Assembly (NCBI RefSeq): GCF_900109925.1
Contig: NZ_FOBW01000005.1
Location: forward strand, 1 to 64,000
Reading direction: 5' to 3'
Length of the DNA: 64,000 bases
Source: Mesobacillus persicus
GTDB lineage: Bacteria > Bacillota > Bacilli > Bacillales > Cytobacillaceae
Part shown: piece by piece, positions 18,061-26,734 of the stretch
Numbering within the stretch: position 1 is the first letter of the stretch
Layout of the letters: each line of letters opens with the position of its first letter
Program-made: the position numbers and the translations under genes
The notes under the pieces: generated by a model
Databases searched by the model: none
What the model saw: the letters and a program-made list of their open reading frames with translations, nothing else
Told to the model about the DNA's origin: nothing

Positions 18061-19476
18061 CTATTGCAATACTTTTTCAGCTGAGCTGTCAGGAGACGCT
18101 TCAAAGCGTTTGCGCTTTAAGTACTGGCCGTTACCTGGTTTACCAACAAATGCTTTATCTCTAATGACATACTCGCCACGTGATAGAACGGAAATCGGTT
18201 CCCCAGTTACTTTCATTCCTTCGAACGCGTTATAATCGACATTCATATGATGAGTTTCAGCTGAAATCGTTCTTTCGGCATTTGGATCAAAGATAACAAT
18301 GTCCGCATCACTACCAACTGCAATCGTTCCTTTTTGTGGGAATAGCCCAAACAGCTTGGCAATGCGTGTGGAAACAATATCAACAAATTGATTAATCGAG
18401 ATGCGGCCTTTTTTCACGCCTTCTGAGAAGAACAGGCTGAAGCGGTCTTCGATAATTGGACCACCATTTGGAATCTTTGAGAAATCCCCTAAGCCCAAAT
18501 CTTTTTGTCCTTTAAAATTAAACGAACATTGGTCAGAACCTAATGTCTGTAATTGACCACTTTTCAGCGCATTCCATAAAACTTCTTGGTTCCACTTTTC
18601 ACGAAGTGGTGGTGACCATACATACTTGGCACCTTCGAAGTTTGGTTTTTCTAAGTAAGACTGATCAAGTACTAAGTACTGAGGGCAAGTTTCCCCGTAG
18701 ACACGCAAACCTTTTTTACGTGCGGCTTCAATCTTTTCAACTGCCTCCGCACAAGAGACATGGACGACATACAGTTGAGAATCAGCAAGTCCTGTTAATG
18801 CCGCAGCCCTTCCAGTTGCTTCCCCTTCTGCTTCCGGTGGTCTCGTTAACGCATGATAAATCGGATCGGTATTTCCTTCTTCTAGCGCTTTGTTGACAAG
18901 GAAGTCAACAACATCCCCATTCTCAGCGTGAACCATCACAAGGGCGCCATGTTCTTTAGCAGTTAATAGGGTACGGAATAAAGTTTCGTCATCGGCCTGG
19001 AAAACATTTTTATAGGCCATAAATACTTTAAAGGAAGTAATTCCTTCTTCTTCAATGATTTTCGGAAGTTCATTTAAGACACGTTCATTAACCTCACCCA
19101 CCATCAGATGGAAACCATAGTCAATAACGGCTTTGTCTTGTGATTTATCATGCCATTTTTGAATCGAGTTTTTTAATGGTTGCCCCTTATCTGTTAAGCA
19201 AAAGTCAATAACCGTTGTCGTTCCCCCGAAAGCAGCGGCAATCGTACCTGTTTCAAAATCATCCGCTGTAACCGTTCCTCCAAAAGGCATCTCCAAATGA
19301 GTATGAGGGTCAATTCCACCAGGGAACAAATACGAACCCTTGGCATCAATGATTTCATCGACGTTTTCACTTAAATTTTTACCGATTGCGGCGATTTTTC
19401 CGTCCTCAATCAGGACATCGGCTTCATATTGGTCGGCTGCTGTGACGATTGTTCCATTTTTGATTAGTTTTTTCAT
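18061..19476 (-). CDS. hydA: Dihydropyrimidinase / hydantoinase
   Basis: This amidohydrolase opens the ring of dihydrouracil to N-carbamoyl-beta-alanine (and hydantoins to carbamoyl amino acids). The 471-aa protein has the expected metal site: GGIDPHTHLEMPF (HxH near residue 59), the carboxylated lysine in SFKVFMAYK near 150, HAEN near 183, VVHVSC near 239 and the Asp of TLGSDQCSF near 315. AAGGAGG precedes the ATG. It lies between the dehydrogenase subunit PreA and the NCS1 permease in the operon, which supports pyrimidine rather than hydantoin use. Confidence 0.94.
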   Translation of the reverse strand: MKKLIKNGTIVTAADQYEADVLIEDGKIAAIGKNLSENVDEIIDAKGSYLFPGGIDPHTHLEMPFGGTVTADDFETGTIAAAFGGTTTVIDFCLTDKGQPLKNSIQKWHDKSQDKAVIDYGFHLMVGEVNERVLNELPKIIEEEGITSFKVFMAYKNVFQADDETLFRTLLTAKEHGALVMVHAENGDVVDFLVNKALEEGNTDPIYHALTRPPEAEGEATGRAAALTGLADSQLYVVHVSCAEAVEKIEAARKKGLRVYGETCPQYLVLDQSYLEKPNFEGAKYVWSPPLREKWNQEVLWNALKSGQLQTLGSDQCSFNFKGQKDLGLGDFSKIPNGGPIIEDRFSLFFSEGVKKGRISINQFVDIVSTRIAKLFGLFPQKGTIAVGSDADIVIFDPNAERTISAETHHMNVDYNAFEGMKVTGEPISVLSRGEYVIRDKAFVGKPGNGQYLKRKRFEASPDSSAEKVLQ

Positions 19477-19539
19477 ATAAAGTTTCCTCCTTTATTTCAA
19501 CAAGCGTTTAACTGAAAAGAGTGATATCCTTTTAGAAAA

Positions 19540-20802
19540 TTAGACTGTTAGCTTAATAGCATTTTGGCGCTCATTCCACGTCATTGGTTCTCCGTTTGGA
19601 ATTTCGACCATATCAATCGCTCCGTCAACTGGGCAGACGATGGAACAAAGGTTACAACCAACGCAATCTTCTTCACGAACTCGAAGTTCTGGCTTTCCGT
19701 CTGCTGACGTCAGCATGTCGATACATTGGTGTGAAGTATCTTCACAGGCAATATGACACTTGTTACAGTTAATACAGGTATCATTATTGATCCGTGCCAC
19801 TACTTTATAATTCAAATCAAGATTGCCCCAGTCAGAATATTTCGGGACGGATTTCCCGATTAGTCCATCTAGGTTTGCGATGCCTTTATCATCAAGATAG
19901 TTATTTAACCCATCAATCATGTCCTCGACAATGCTGAACCCATGATGCATAGCGGCTGTACAGACTTGGACGCTACCTGCACCCATCAACATAAACTCAA
20001 CGGCATCTTTCCAGTCCGAGACACCGCCCATTCCTGAAATTGGGATATGATTCAGTTCAGGATGGCGAGCACATTCAGCAACCATGTTTAAAGCAATCGG
20101 TTTAACAGCCGGACCACAGTACCCTCCATGAGCACCTTTCCCAGCCACATTTGGAATCGTATTCCAAGAATCTAAATCGACTCCTGCTAAACTATTAATC
20201 GTATTGATCATACTGATGGCATCTGCCCCACCCTGGACGGCTGCATAAGCGGTCGCAGTAATATCTGTAATATTTGGTGTAAGCTTAACGATTACTGGTA
20301 CTTCAGCCACTTCCTTGGCCCAATACGTTTGCTTCTCAACTAGTTCAGGTACCTGACCAGAAGCTGCTCCCATCCCCCGCTCAGCCATTCCGTGTGGACA
20401 GCCAAAGTTTAATTCGAATCCATCAACACCGACATCTTGGACCCGTTTAACAATTTCATGCCAAGCTTCTTGGTTCGGCTCAACCATTAAAGAAGCGATG
20501 ACCGCATGATTCGGAAATCTCTTTTTCGTCTCATAAATTTCTTTTAAATTGACCTCAAGTGGACGATCGGTGATTAGCTCAATATTATTGAAACCGGCCA
20601 CACGCTGTCCTCCGAAATGGGTCCCTGCAAAACGCGAGGAGACATTTAAAATCGGATCCCCTAATGTCTTCCATACAGCTCCACCCCAGCCTGCTTCAAA
20701 GGCTCTTTGAACTTGATAACCTGAGTTCGTTGGTGGAGCAGAAGCCAACCAAAAAGGATTTGGCGCCTTTATTCCGGCAAAGTTTACCCGTAAATCTGCC
20801 AT
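19540..20802 (-). CDS. preA: NAD-dependent dihydropyrimidine dehydrogenase subunit PreA
   Basis: PreA is the FMN-binding catalytic subunit that reduces uracil or thymine. The 420-aa protein has an N-terminal dihydroorotate-dehydrogenase-like barrel (LASAPPTNSGYQVQRAFEAG, FELNFGCPHGM with the catalytic Cys replaced in context by MGAASGQ, IPISGMGGVSDW). Its C-terminal ferredoxin domain carries two [4Fe-4S] motifs (CINCNKCHIAC near 337 and CVGCNLCSIVCP near 375). GGAGG precedes the ATG. It is paired with the PreT-like subunit encoded just upstream, as in known bacterial PreTA complexes. Confidence 0.94.
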   Translation of the reverse strand: MADLRVNFAGIKAPNPFWLASAPPTNSGYQVQRAFEAGWGGAVWKTLGDPILNVSSRFAGTHFGGQRVAGFNNIELITDRPLEVNLKEIYETKKRFPNHAVIASLMVEPNQEAWHEIVKRVQDVGVDGFELNFGCPHGMAERGMGAASGQVPELVEKQTYWAKEVAEVPVIVKLTPNITDITATAYAAVQGGADAISMINTINSLAGVDLDSWNTIPNVAGKGAHGGYCGPAVKPIALNMVAECARHPELNHIPISGMGGVSDWKDAVEFMLMGAGSVQVCTAAMHHGFSIVEDMIDGLNNYLDDKGIANLDGLIGKSVPKYSDWGNLDLNYKVVARINNDTCINCNKCHIACEDTSHQCIDMLTSADGKPELRVREEDCVGCNLCSIVCPVDGAIDMVEIPNGEPMTWNERQNAIKLTV

Positions 20803-20833
20803 TTGAATTCCTCCTGCCTATAGTAAAATTTCC

Positions 20834-22219
20834 TTATACATTTTCGACTGCTACTGTGTCGACCATTAAGGTTTTATGAATTGCGTGGGCGGTTAGCTTG
20901 CCTTGTTGCGCGGCCGTTACCACCATGGCATCTCCCTGTCCATCTCCAAAGATTACGTCGCCTGCGGCATATACTTTTGGATTGGAGGTTTGATGCGTTT
21001 CGGTGTTGATTTTTACGATGCCACGGTTATGGTCTAATCCAAACTCTTCAATCAGAGAAACATAACGCGTTTGGCCAATCGCTTTGATGACTGCATCTAC
21101 TTCGATACTAAACTCAGAACCTTGTACCGGCACCGGACGACGTCGGCCTGAATCATCTGGCTCTCCAAGCTCCATGCGAACGCATTCCAACGCTTTTACT
21201 TTGCCGCTCTCATCTTTAACAATCTTTGTTGGTTGCGTTAACCAGCGGAACTCGACGCCATCTTGTTTCGCGAATTCATATTCAAACTCGTAAGCGGTCA
21301 TTTCGGCTTCGGTTCTGCGGTAGACCATCTTAACATCCCCTGCGCCAAGACGAACCGAACAAGTCGCTGCATCAATCGCGGTATTTCCTGCACCAATAAT
21401 GACAATTTTCTTGCCGATATATTGTGGATCAAGTGGTGGCGTTTTCGTGGTTTCCACAAAGTCGATTGCATCGAGGACGCCTTCCGCATCTTCTCCTTCA
21501 ATTCCGAGCATTGGCACTTTCGACATCCCTACCGCTAAAATCACGGCATCATAGTTATCGATAATTTCCTCTGCCTGGATATCTCTTCCGACTTTCGTGT
21601 TGGTCAGGATTTTCACGCCAAGCTTTTCAATTTGTTCGACTTCCCATAGGGAGACTTCCTGTGGTAAGCGGAACGAAACGATGCCATAAGTATCCAACCC
21701 ACCTGCTTTTTCTTTTGCTTCAAAAATCGTAACTTCGTAGCCAAGACGGGCCAATTCACGAGCAGCTGAAAGTCCTGCTGGACCGCCACCAATGATCGCT
21801 ACCGTTTTCCCGACCGCTTCACCTGCTTTAAACAGTTGCTGATTGTTATGAATTGCCCAGTTTGTTGCATGGCGTTGGAGGTTTCCAATCATGATTGGCA
21901 GAGAGGCATCATTTAGAACACAGGCGCCTTCACATAATTCTTCTGTCGGACAAACACGCGCACAGCTGGCCCCAACCGGGTTCGCTTCCATAATCACTTT
22001 TGCGGAACCTTTTAAGTTTCCAGAAGCAATCTTCTTTATGAAAGACGGGATGTTGATATCTGTCGGACAAGCTTTAATACAGGGAGCGTCGTAACAGTAA
22101 AGACAGCGATTGGCTTCATCCATGGCTTCCTTTTGTGTTAAAGCTGGTTCAATTTCAATAAAATTAGCTCGTAAATCATCTAATGAAATTTTCTTATTTT
22201 TCACCCGGTTTAAATGCAT
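20834..22219 (-). CDS. preT: Dihydropyrimidine dehydrogenase subunit PreT (FAD/NAD(P)H, Fe-S)
   Basis: PreT feeds electrons from NAD(P)H to PreA. The 461-aa protein resembles the small subunit of glutamate synthase: an N-terminal Fe-S domain with CLYCYDAPCIKACP and CARVCPTEELCEGAC (residues about 38-98), an FAD-binding IIGGGPAGLSAARELARLG near 142, an NAD(P)-binding IIGAGNTAIDAATCSVRLGA near 272, and a C-terminal AAGDVIFG near 413. AGGAGGG precedes the ATG. It is the second gene of the operon, directly upstream of preA. Confidence 0.93.
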   Translation of the reverse strand: MHLNRVKNKKISLDDLRANFIEIEPALTQKEAMDEANRCLYCYDAPCIKACPTDINIPSFIKKIASGNLKGSAKVIMEANPVGASCARVCPTEELCEGACVLNDASLPIMIGNLQRHATNWAIHNNQQLFKAGEAVGKTVAIIGGGPAGLSAARELARLGYEVTIFEAKEKAGGLDTYGIVSFRLPQEVSLWEVEQIEKLGVKILTNTKVGRDIQAEEIIDNYDAVILAVGMSKVPMLGIEGEDAEGVLDAIDFVETTKTPPLDPQYIGKKIVIIGAGNTAIDAATCSVRLGAGDVKMVYRRTEAEMTAYEFEYEFAKQDGVEFRWLTQPTKIVKDESGKVKALECVRMELGEPDDSGRRRPVPVQGSEFSIEVDAVIKAIGQTRYVSLIEEFGLDHNRGIVKINTETHQTSNPKVYAAGDVIFGDGQGDAMVVTAAQQGKLTAHAIHKTLMVDTVAVENV

Positions 22220-22233
22220 TCGTTAGTCCCTCC

Positions 22234-23715
22234 TCACTTTTTTCCGTGCGGCTTGATATACACCGTTTTATACTCGGTATAAAAATCAATTGCCGTACTG
22301 CCTACTTCTCTAAATCCGCCAATTCCTGTACCCTTGATTCCGCCAAACGGAAATTGTGGCTCACTATAGGTAGAAGGCATATTGACATGGGTAAATCCTG
22401 CTTCAATTTCGTTGACAAACCTCATTGATTTTTCAAGATCATTGGTGAAAATCGTTGAAGATAAACCATATTCAACGTTGTTCGCCCATTCCATCGCCTG
22501 ATCAAAATCTTCTGCTTCCATGACACTAATCACAGGTCCAAAGATTTCTTCTTGGGCAATCGTCATATCTGGCGTCATTTTTCTAAAAACAGTCGGGGCA
22601 ACGAAATAGCCATGAGCACAATCTCCGTCTGTTAACCGTTCTCCCCCAGTTACTAACACACCGTTTTCTTTTTTAGCTATCTCGATATAATTTAAAACAC
22701 TTTCCATCGAACCTTGATCAATCACTGGTCCCATCTGAGTTCCTTCCTGAATCGGATTCCCAACGTTCAGATTCTCGACCTTCTTTTTAATGAGGGCAAT
22801 AAATTCTTCCGCAATTGACTTTAGGACAATAATCCTGCTGGTTGCCGTACAACGCTGGCCACTCTCACCGAACCCACCAGCAATCGCATGGTCCGTTGCA
22901 AGTTCCAAATCGGCATCTTCTAGCACGACAAATGGGTTTTTCCCTCCCATTTCAGCTTGGAAGCGTGCACCGCGCTTAGCAACGAGTTGATTAATTCCTA
23001 AGCCTACCCCGTTTGAACCCGTAAACGAGATCGCTTTTATATCAGGATGGTTGGCAATCGCATTTCCGACAGCTGATCCAGGTCCAGTCACAAAGTTGAC
23101 GACACCTGCAGGCAATCCAACTGCCCGGTATGCTTCCACTAACCATAGACTGACGATTGGTGTTTGGCTGGAAGGCTTAAAGACGACCGTACAACCGCAG
23201 GAAAGAGCGGTAGCAATTTTCCAAGCGGCAATCGCAAGTGGCACATTCCAAGGAGTAATAATTCCAACTACCCCTATTGCCTCACGCTTCGTATAACCAA
23301 TTACTTCTTTATCCCAAGAGGGAATCGTTTCACCAGTTAAACGTTCCGCTTCCCCAGCAAGATACCTCATGGCTCGAATGGTTCGAACCACTTCTGCTTT
23401 GGCATCGGCATATGATTTACCAACTTCTAAGATTAGTTGTTTAATAAACTCTTCTGAGCGTTCTTCAATATATCCGGCGGCTCGTAAAATATATTGGCCG
23501 CGTTCAGGAGCAGCTTCGGTGCGCCATGTTTTCAATGCTTTCTTTGCTGCTTCAACAGCCTCTATCACATCTTGCTCACCGGATTGTTGGCAGATGCCTA
23601 GTTCCATTCTTGTATCTGCGGGATTCGTTACGACAAACGTCTTGCCAGTTGAAGCTTCTGTCCAGTTTTCACCAATAAGATTTTTAGAAATTTTTGTTTT
23701 TTCTGAAACTTCCAT
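22234..23715 (-). CDS. Aldehyde dehydrogenase, possibly malonate semialdehyde-oxidising
   Basis: This 493-aa NAD(P)-dependent aldehyde dehydrogenase shows TPWNVPLAIAAWKIATAL near residue 153, the Rossmann FTGSNGVG near 235, the catalytic Glu in AEMGGKNPFVV near 255 and the catalytic Cys in GESGQRCTATSRI near 290. The GQRCTATSR form is like alpha-ketoglutarate- and related semialdehyde dehydrogenases, not the CoA-acylating methylmalonate-semialdehyde type. As first gene of the operon it probably oxidises malonate semialdehyde from the beta-alanine transaminase. The start is set by GGAGGGG before MEVSEKTK; the frame continues 15 codons upstream. Confidence 0.88.
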   Translation of the reverse strand: MEVSEKTKISKNLIGENWTEASTGKTFVVTNPADTRMELGICQQSGEQDVIEAVEAAKKALKTWRTEAAPERGQYILRAAGYIEERSEEFIKQLILEVGKSYADAKAEVVRTIRAMRYLAGEAERLTGETIPSWDKEVIGYTKREAIGVVGIITPWNVPLAIAAWKIATALSCGCTVVFKPSSQTPIVSLWLVEAYRAVGLPAGVVNFVTGPGSAVGNAIANHPDIKAISFTGSNGVGLGINQLVAKRGARFQAEMGGKNPFVVLEDADLELATDHAIAGGFGESGQRCTATSRIIVLKSIAEEFIALIKKKVENLNVGNPIQEGTQMGPVIDQGSMESVLNYIEIAKKENGVLVTGGERLTDGDCAHGYFVAPTVFRKMTPDMTIAQEEIFGPVISVMEAEDFDQAMEWANNVEYGLSSTIFTNDLEKSMRFVNEIEAGFTHVNMPSTYSEPQFPFGGIKGTGIGGFREVGSTAIDFYTEYKTVYIKPHGKK

Positions 23716-23798
23716 GCGTGAGTCCCCTCCAATGCTTACTGTTTCTTCAGTGATGACCAATTCTGCGCCTGGTCATTTGTCTAAATATTCTTAAATTA

Positions 23799-23836
23799 AT
23801 AGTATGATATCAAAAACTCAATGTCAATACTATTGA
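23799..23836 (-). promoter_or_regulatory. Sigma-A promoter and palindrome of pyrimidine operon
   Basis: On the minus strand TTGACA (23827-23822) and TACTAT (23804-23799) are 17 bp apart, an excellent sigma-A promoter that would start transcription about 75 bp before the aldehyde dehydrogenase gene. A perfect 13-bp palindrome TCAATA-C-TATTGA (23824-23836) overlaps the -35 box, so a bound protein could block or activate RNA polymerase. The facing regulator-like genes at 24 kb are candidates to bind it. The rest of the 327-bp divergent gap is AT-rich, with two GATATC sites near 23,900. Confidence 0.75.
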
Positions 23837-24042
23837 TTGCATTTTATTATATCTTTAATTAAACCAAAATATTATTAGTAATAAATGATATCTAGTAAAA
23901 GTTAAGATATCCCACTTTTTTTTCATCTTTTTCATAGTTTTTTGGCCGATTCATTGTTCTTCAATTTATTTTTTGTGAAAATTTTTGTAAAATAAAGATA
24001 GATCTAATTCCGTATTTAAATATCAGAGAGAAGTGACATAGA

Positions 24043-24585
24043 TTGAAAAGGAATGAATTAGAAGCCAACATTAAATCAATAGAAGAAAAAGTGGCGGACT
24101 ACCAGCAAGAGCTAATAAAATTGCGTGAGCAACTTCATGCACTAGATGAGCAGGAAATAGAGCGAGAGAAGTTCGTTTCCTCAAAGGAAATCGTGGATTT
24201 AATAGATAAGAAGGTCGGTAAAAAAGTAAATATGTCCACGATCAAAAGATGGGCGGATGAAGGCTATTTAGGAGAAGTGATCGATGAGAAAGAACGCTTT
24301 TGGGCGTTGCATTCGAAACAAGGAAAGAAAAGATTCTTGTATCCCAAAGTTCAGGCCCTCTCTTTTTTATATGAAAAGGGACTTTTGCTTCCAGAATTTG
24401 AAACACTTGATCGTGTCCAGATGATTGATGGTGATTCCTCTACCGTGATTGGAATCGTCATTACCTGTGATTTAAAAGATGGAGAGTTTCTCTATAACAT
24501 CCAAGTCGAGGGAACGTTTGACATCATCCAAGCGGTAAAAGAAAGCAGGTTAACACTAGTAAGCGGGGAGCTGAAAGAATCGTGA
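24043..24585 (+). CDS. MerR-like HTH protein with N-terminal coiled coil
   Basis: The 180-aa protein opens with about 44 residues of coiled coil (heptad-like IKSIEEKVADYQQELIKLRE), then a MerR-type winged-helix segment (VSSKEIVDLIDKK...STIKRWADEGYLG, a wing around KRFLYPKVQALSFLYEKGLL), and a C-terminal domain of about 60 residues with no metal or ligand motif that I recognise. Having the coiled coil before rather than after the HTH is unusual for MerR proteins. It starts at TTG with only a weak GAGAGAAG upstream. It is divergent from the pyrimidine operon and coupled to the next gene, so it may regulate that operon. Confidence 0.65.
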   Translation: MKRNELEANIKSIEEKVADYQQELIKLREQLHALDEQEIEREKFVSSKEIVDLIDKKVGKKVNMSTIKRWADEGYLGEVIDEKERFWALHSKQGKKRFLYPKVQALSFLYEKGLLLPEFETLDRVQMIDGDSSTVIGIVITCDLKDGEFLYNIQVEGTFDIIQAVKESRLTLVSGELKES

Positions 24586-24971
24586 AGGCAAAAATCAGGC
24601 TTGAAAATACCGTAGCCAACCAGGAATTGGCTCGTAAAATTAGAGAGGCCAACCGATTGGCCGAAAATACGATTGATATCTCTTTTAAGGACGACCTTTC
24701 CGAAATCTTTTTCGAAGGCGAACGGATTGTAATACCAGAAAAATCCTGGTTCGAGGAGAGTATGCTGGTTAAAGGTCAAGCAAAAGAAAAAGACAAGGGC
24801 ATCGAGATTTTCCCGCAAGATAAAGGCAAAACAGTCAATCTTCACTTAGATGCCGAATTAGTCTCGGAATTAAACGAAATCAAAAATCATACGATGAGCA
24901 AAACCCAACATGATCTCATCCTTGAGCTGTTTAAGAAAGGGTTGGATCAGTATAATAAGGAGAAAAAATAA
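24582..24971 (+). CDS. Uncharacterised 129-aa protein, ribbon-helix-helix-like C-terminus
   Basis: The gene starts with a GTG inside the stop of the preceding gene (GTGA overlap), so the two are translationally coupled. The N-terminal half is charged with no clear family. The last about 45 residues (KTVNLHLDAELVSELNEIKN, then a helix ending GLDQYNKEKK) have the strand-helix-helix pattern of RHH DNA-binding proteins such as antitoxins or CopG. Its pairing with a MerR-like HTH protein suggests a two-protein regulator. A toxin is not apparent in either gene. Function unknown. Confidence 0.6.
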   Translation: MKAKIRLENTVANQELARKIREANRLAENTIDISFKDDLSEIFFEGERIVIPEKSWFEESMLVKGQAKEKDKGIEIFPQDKGKTVNLHLDAELVSELNEIKNHTMSKTQHDLILELFKKGLDQYNKEKK

Positions 24972-25010
24972 TAATAGCTGATGGGATCGTTGAATATTAG
25001 ATTTATGATC

Positions 25011-25035
25011 GTCCTTCACTGCGTTAGTGAAGGAC
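25011..25035. terminator. Bidirectional terminator
   Basis: A perfect hairpin GTCCTTCACT-GCGTT-AGTGAAGGAC sits between the RHH-like gene and the convergent sulfurtransferase gene, with a T-rich run on the plus side. Confidence 0.9.
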
Positions 25036-25056
25036 ATTTTTAATTTTACACATGGA

Positions 25057-25950
25057 TTAGCTCCCGGTAATGAGCGGACAGTCTGGGTCACTTGCCCATT
25101 CATTCATCGATCCATCATAAACAGCAACATTCTTTTGTCCCAGTTTATTTAAGATCAGTGCATTCCAAGTGGCAGCGATTCCACCCCCACAGTAGGTAAT
25201 GACTTTTTTATTTGGATCGAGCGCTCCCACTTTTTCAAATGATTCTCTTAGCCTTGAATCATCAAATACTTCCCTTGTTTTTTCATCTGCATGGTTTCCA
25301 AAAAATACATTAACACTGTTCGGAATATGGCCTTTACGTGGGTATGTATTCGTTTCTCCCTTAAAATCGGCTGGCGACAAACTGTTTATCAGTACAACAT
25401 TTTCGTCATTCATCGCTTTTTTTACATCTTCTTTCGTTGCCAATAAATTGGGTCGGCGTTCACCGGTAAAATGTGCACGTGGATAATGACCAGCTTCCGT
25501 TGAAACCGACCTTCCTTCGTCCTTCCATTTTTGAAAGCCGCCTTCAAGCACAGAAATATCATCAAAACCTTCATATCTAAGTTGCCATGCTAGGCGCGAT
25601 GCCCACTGAGCAGCTACTACAGGACTGCCTACCATTGCACCTTGATCGTAAATAACCACATATGTCCCTTCTCCAACCCCTAGTTCTTCCATTACTCTTA
25701 CAAACTGTTCACGAGGCGGAACTGTAAAAGGAAGCTTGCCATTAGGGTCTGATAAATCTTTCAATAAATCAGCAAATACGGCACCAGGAATATGGCCTTC
25801 ATTATACGCATCTCTCCCAGACCAAACACCTACATCCCCTTCCTTATCAGGTATTTTCAGAAAGGTCGTTGCATCTAATAGTCTTAACTTAGGATCATCC
25901 AATCTTTCGGACAACCAATTGGTATCAACAATGTACGGATTATTGCTCAC
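25057..25950 (-). CDS. Thiosulfate / 3-mercaptopyruvate sulfurtransferase
   Basis: The 297-aa protein has two tandem rhodanese domains. The first (residues about 10-130) contains RLLDATTFL and YNEGHIPGAVF but lacks a Cys. The second ends with the active-site loop YCGGGIAATWNAL, where the Cys forms the persulfide. CGGGIAA is not the classic CRxGx[R/T] of rhodanese or the CGSGVTA of mercaptopyruvate transferases, so substrate is uncertain. I start it at a GTG 8 bp after AAGGAG; a GTG three codons earlier overlaps that site. It appears monocistronic. Confidence 0.88.
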   Translation of the reverse strand: MSNNPYIVDTNWLSERLDDPKLRLLDATTFLKIPDKEGDVGVWSGRDAYNEGHIPGAVFADLLKDLSDPNGKLPFTVPPREQFVRVMEELGVGEGTYVVIYDQGAMVGSPVVAAQWASRLAWQLRYEGFDDISVLEGGFQKWKDEGRSVSTEAGHYPRAHFTGERRPNLLATKEDVKKAMNDENVVLINSLSPADFKGETNTYPRKGHIPNSVNVFFGNHADEKTREVFDDSRLRESFEKVGALDPNKKVITYCGGGIAATWNALILNKLGQKNVAVYDGSMNEWASDPDCPLITGS

Positions 25951-26130
25951 TATTTTCACTCCTTGTTTTGATCAGAATAAAAACTTTCCTATATTAACCA
26001 TACCCTAAAGATTCTAATCCATATACATATTAGATATCTATCCAATGAAAGCTGAGATGCAGCATTTGGCAGCAAACGGAGCACTTAGCGAGTAAACCTC
26101 GATTGGAATGGGACAGGATGAATAGCCTAA

Positions 26131-26168
26131 AAAAAGCAGGCAACCATATTGGATTTTGCCCTGTTTTT
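26131..26168. terminator. Terminator-like hairpin in a 780-bp gap
   Basis: A-rich then T-rich flanks surround a stem pairing GCAGG-CAA with TTG-CCCTGT. No gene ends near it on either strand, so it may end a small untranslated RNA or a long readthrough transcript. Confidence 0.45.
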
Positions 26169-26204
26169 TTGTAATACCTACTGCCTTCTTTAACACTTAA
26201 CAAT

Positions 26205-26395
26205 AGACGGAAAAGTTCCGCTTACTTAGTAATCTGCTTTAAAATTAGCTTAAATAAGCGGAGAAATTCCGGCTATCAACTCGAAAAACCTGAAAATAAG
26301 GGATTTTCATTGTCATAGTCGGAAAACCTCCCCTTATTTCGCCTAATACGAGCCCCATTATGCATTTAACCGGAAAATCTCCGGTTATTTTATTT
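26205..26395. repeat. Degenerate short palindromic repeats (CGGAAA-CTCCG family)
   Basis: Several units of the type ACGGAAAAGTTCCGCTTA, AAGCGGAGAAATTCCGGC, CGGAAAACCTCCCCTTAT and ACCGGAAAATCTCCGGTTA follow each other with irregular spacing. Each forms a short inverted repeat around an A/T centre and is flanked by TTATTT. The same style of repeat occurs at 63.25-63.44 kb. Confidence 0.6.
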
Positions 26396-26498
26396 TCGCT
26401 AGTTACTATATTTTATATCAATGGCGCGCAACCTTATCCCTACAACTCTTCCTAATAATAAAATTTAGCTTTCCTTGTTAACGGAACAGAGCTCTGGA

Positions 26499-26590
26499 AG
26501 TTATGCATTGATTTTGGAAGGTTATTGATTGATTCACAGAAAATATGCATTGATTATTCGTAGTTATGGATTGATTATTTGAAGTTATTG
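26499..26590. repeat. Degenerate tandem repeat, about 21-bp period
   Basis: Four units with the core AGTTATGCATTGATT follow each other at 20-22 bp spacing, ending in a partial AGTTATTGA. It lies downstream of the DUF5667 gene terminator. It resembles the array at 7.2 kb in period but not in sequence. Confidence 0.65.
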
Positions 26591-26678
26591 AAAAAATCGC
26601 GTCTAAATTGTGACACTAGGAGATATTGGTCACACTAAAACTCTTCTACTTGAATGGGAACAGAATAAATAACAAGTA

Positions 26679-26712
26679 AAAAGGATGAAACCGCAATGGC
26701 TTCATCCTCTTT
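26679..26712 (-). terminator. Terminator of DUF5667 gene
   Basis: Arms AGGATGAA and TTCATCCT with flanking A- and T-tracts lie about 25 bp beyond the stop of the surface-protein gene. Confidence 0.85.
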
Positions 26713-26734
26713 CCGTTTCACACATTTAATGACC

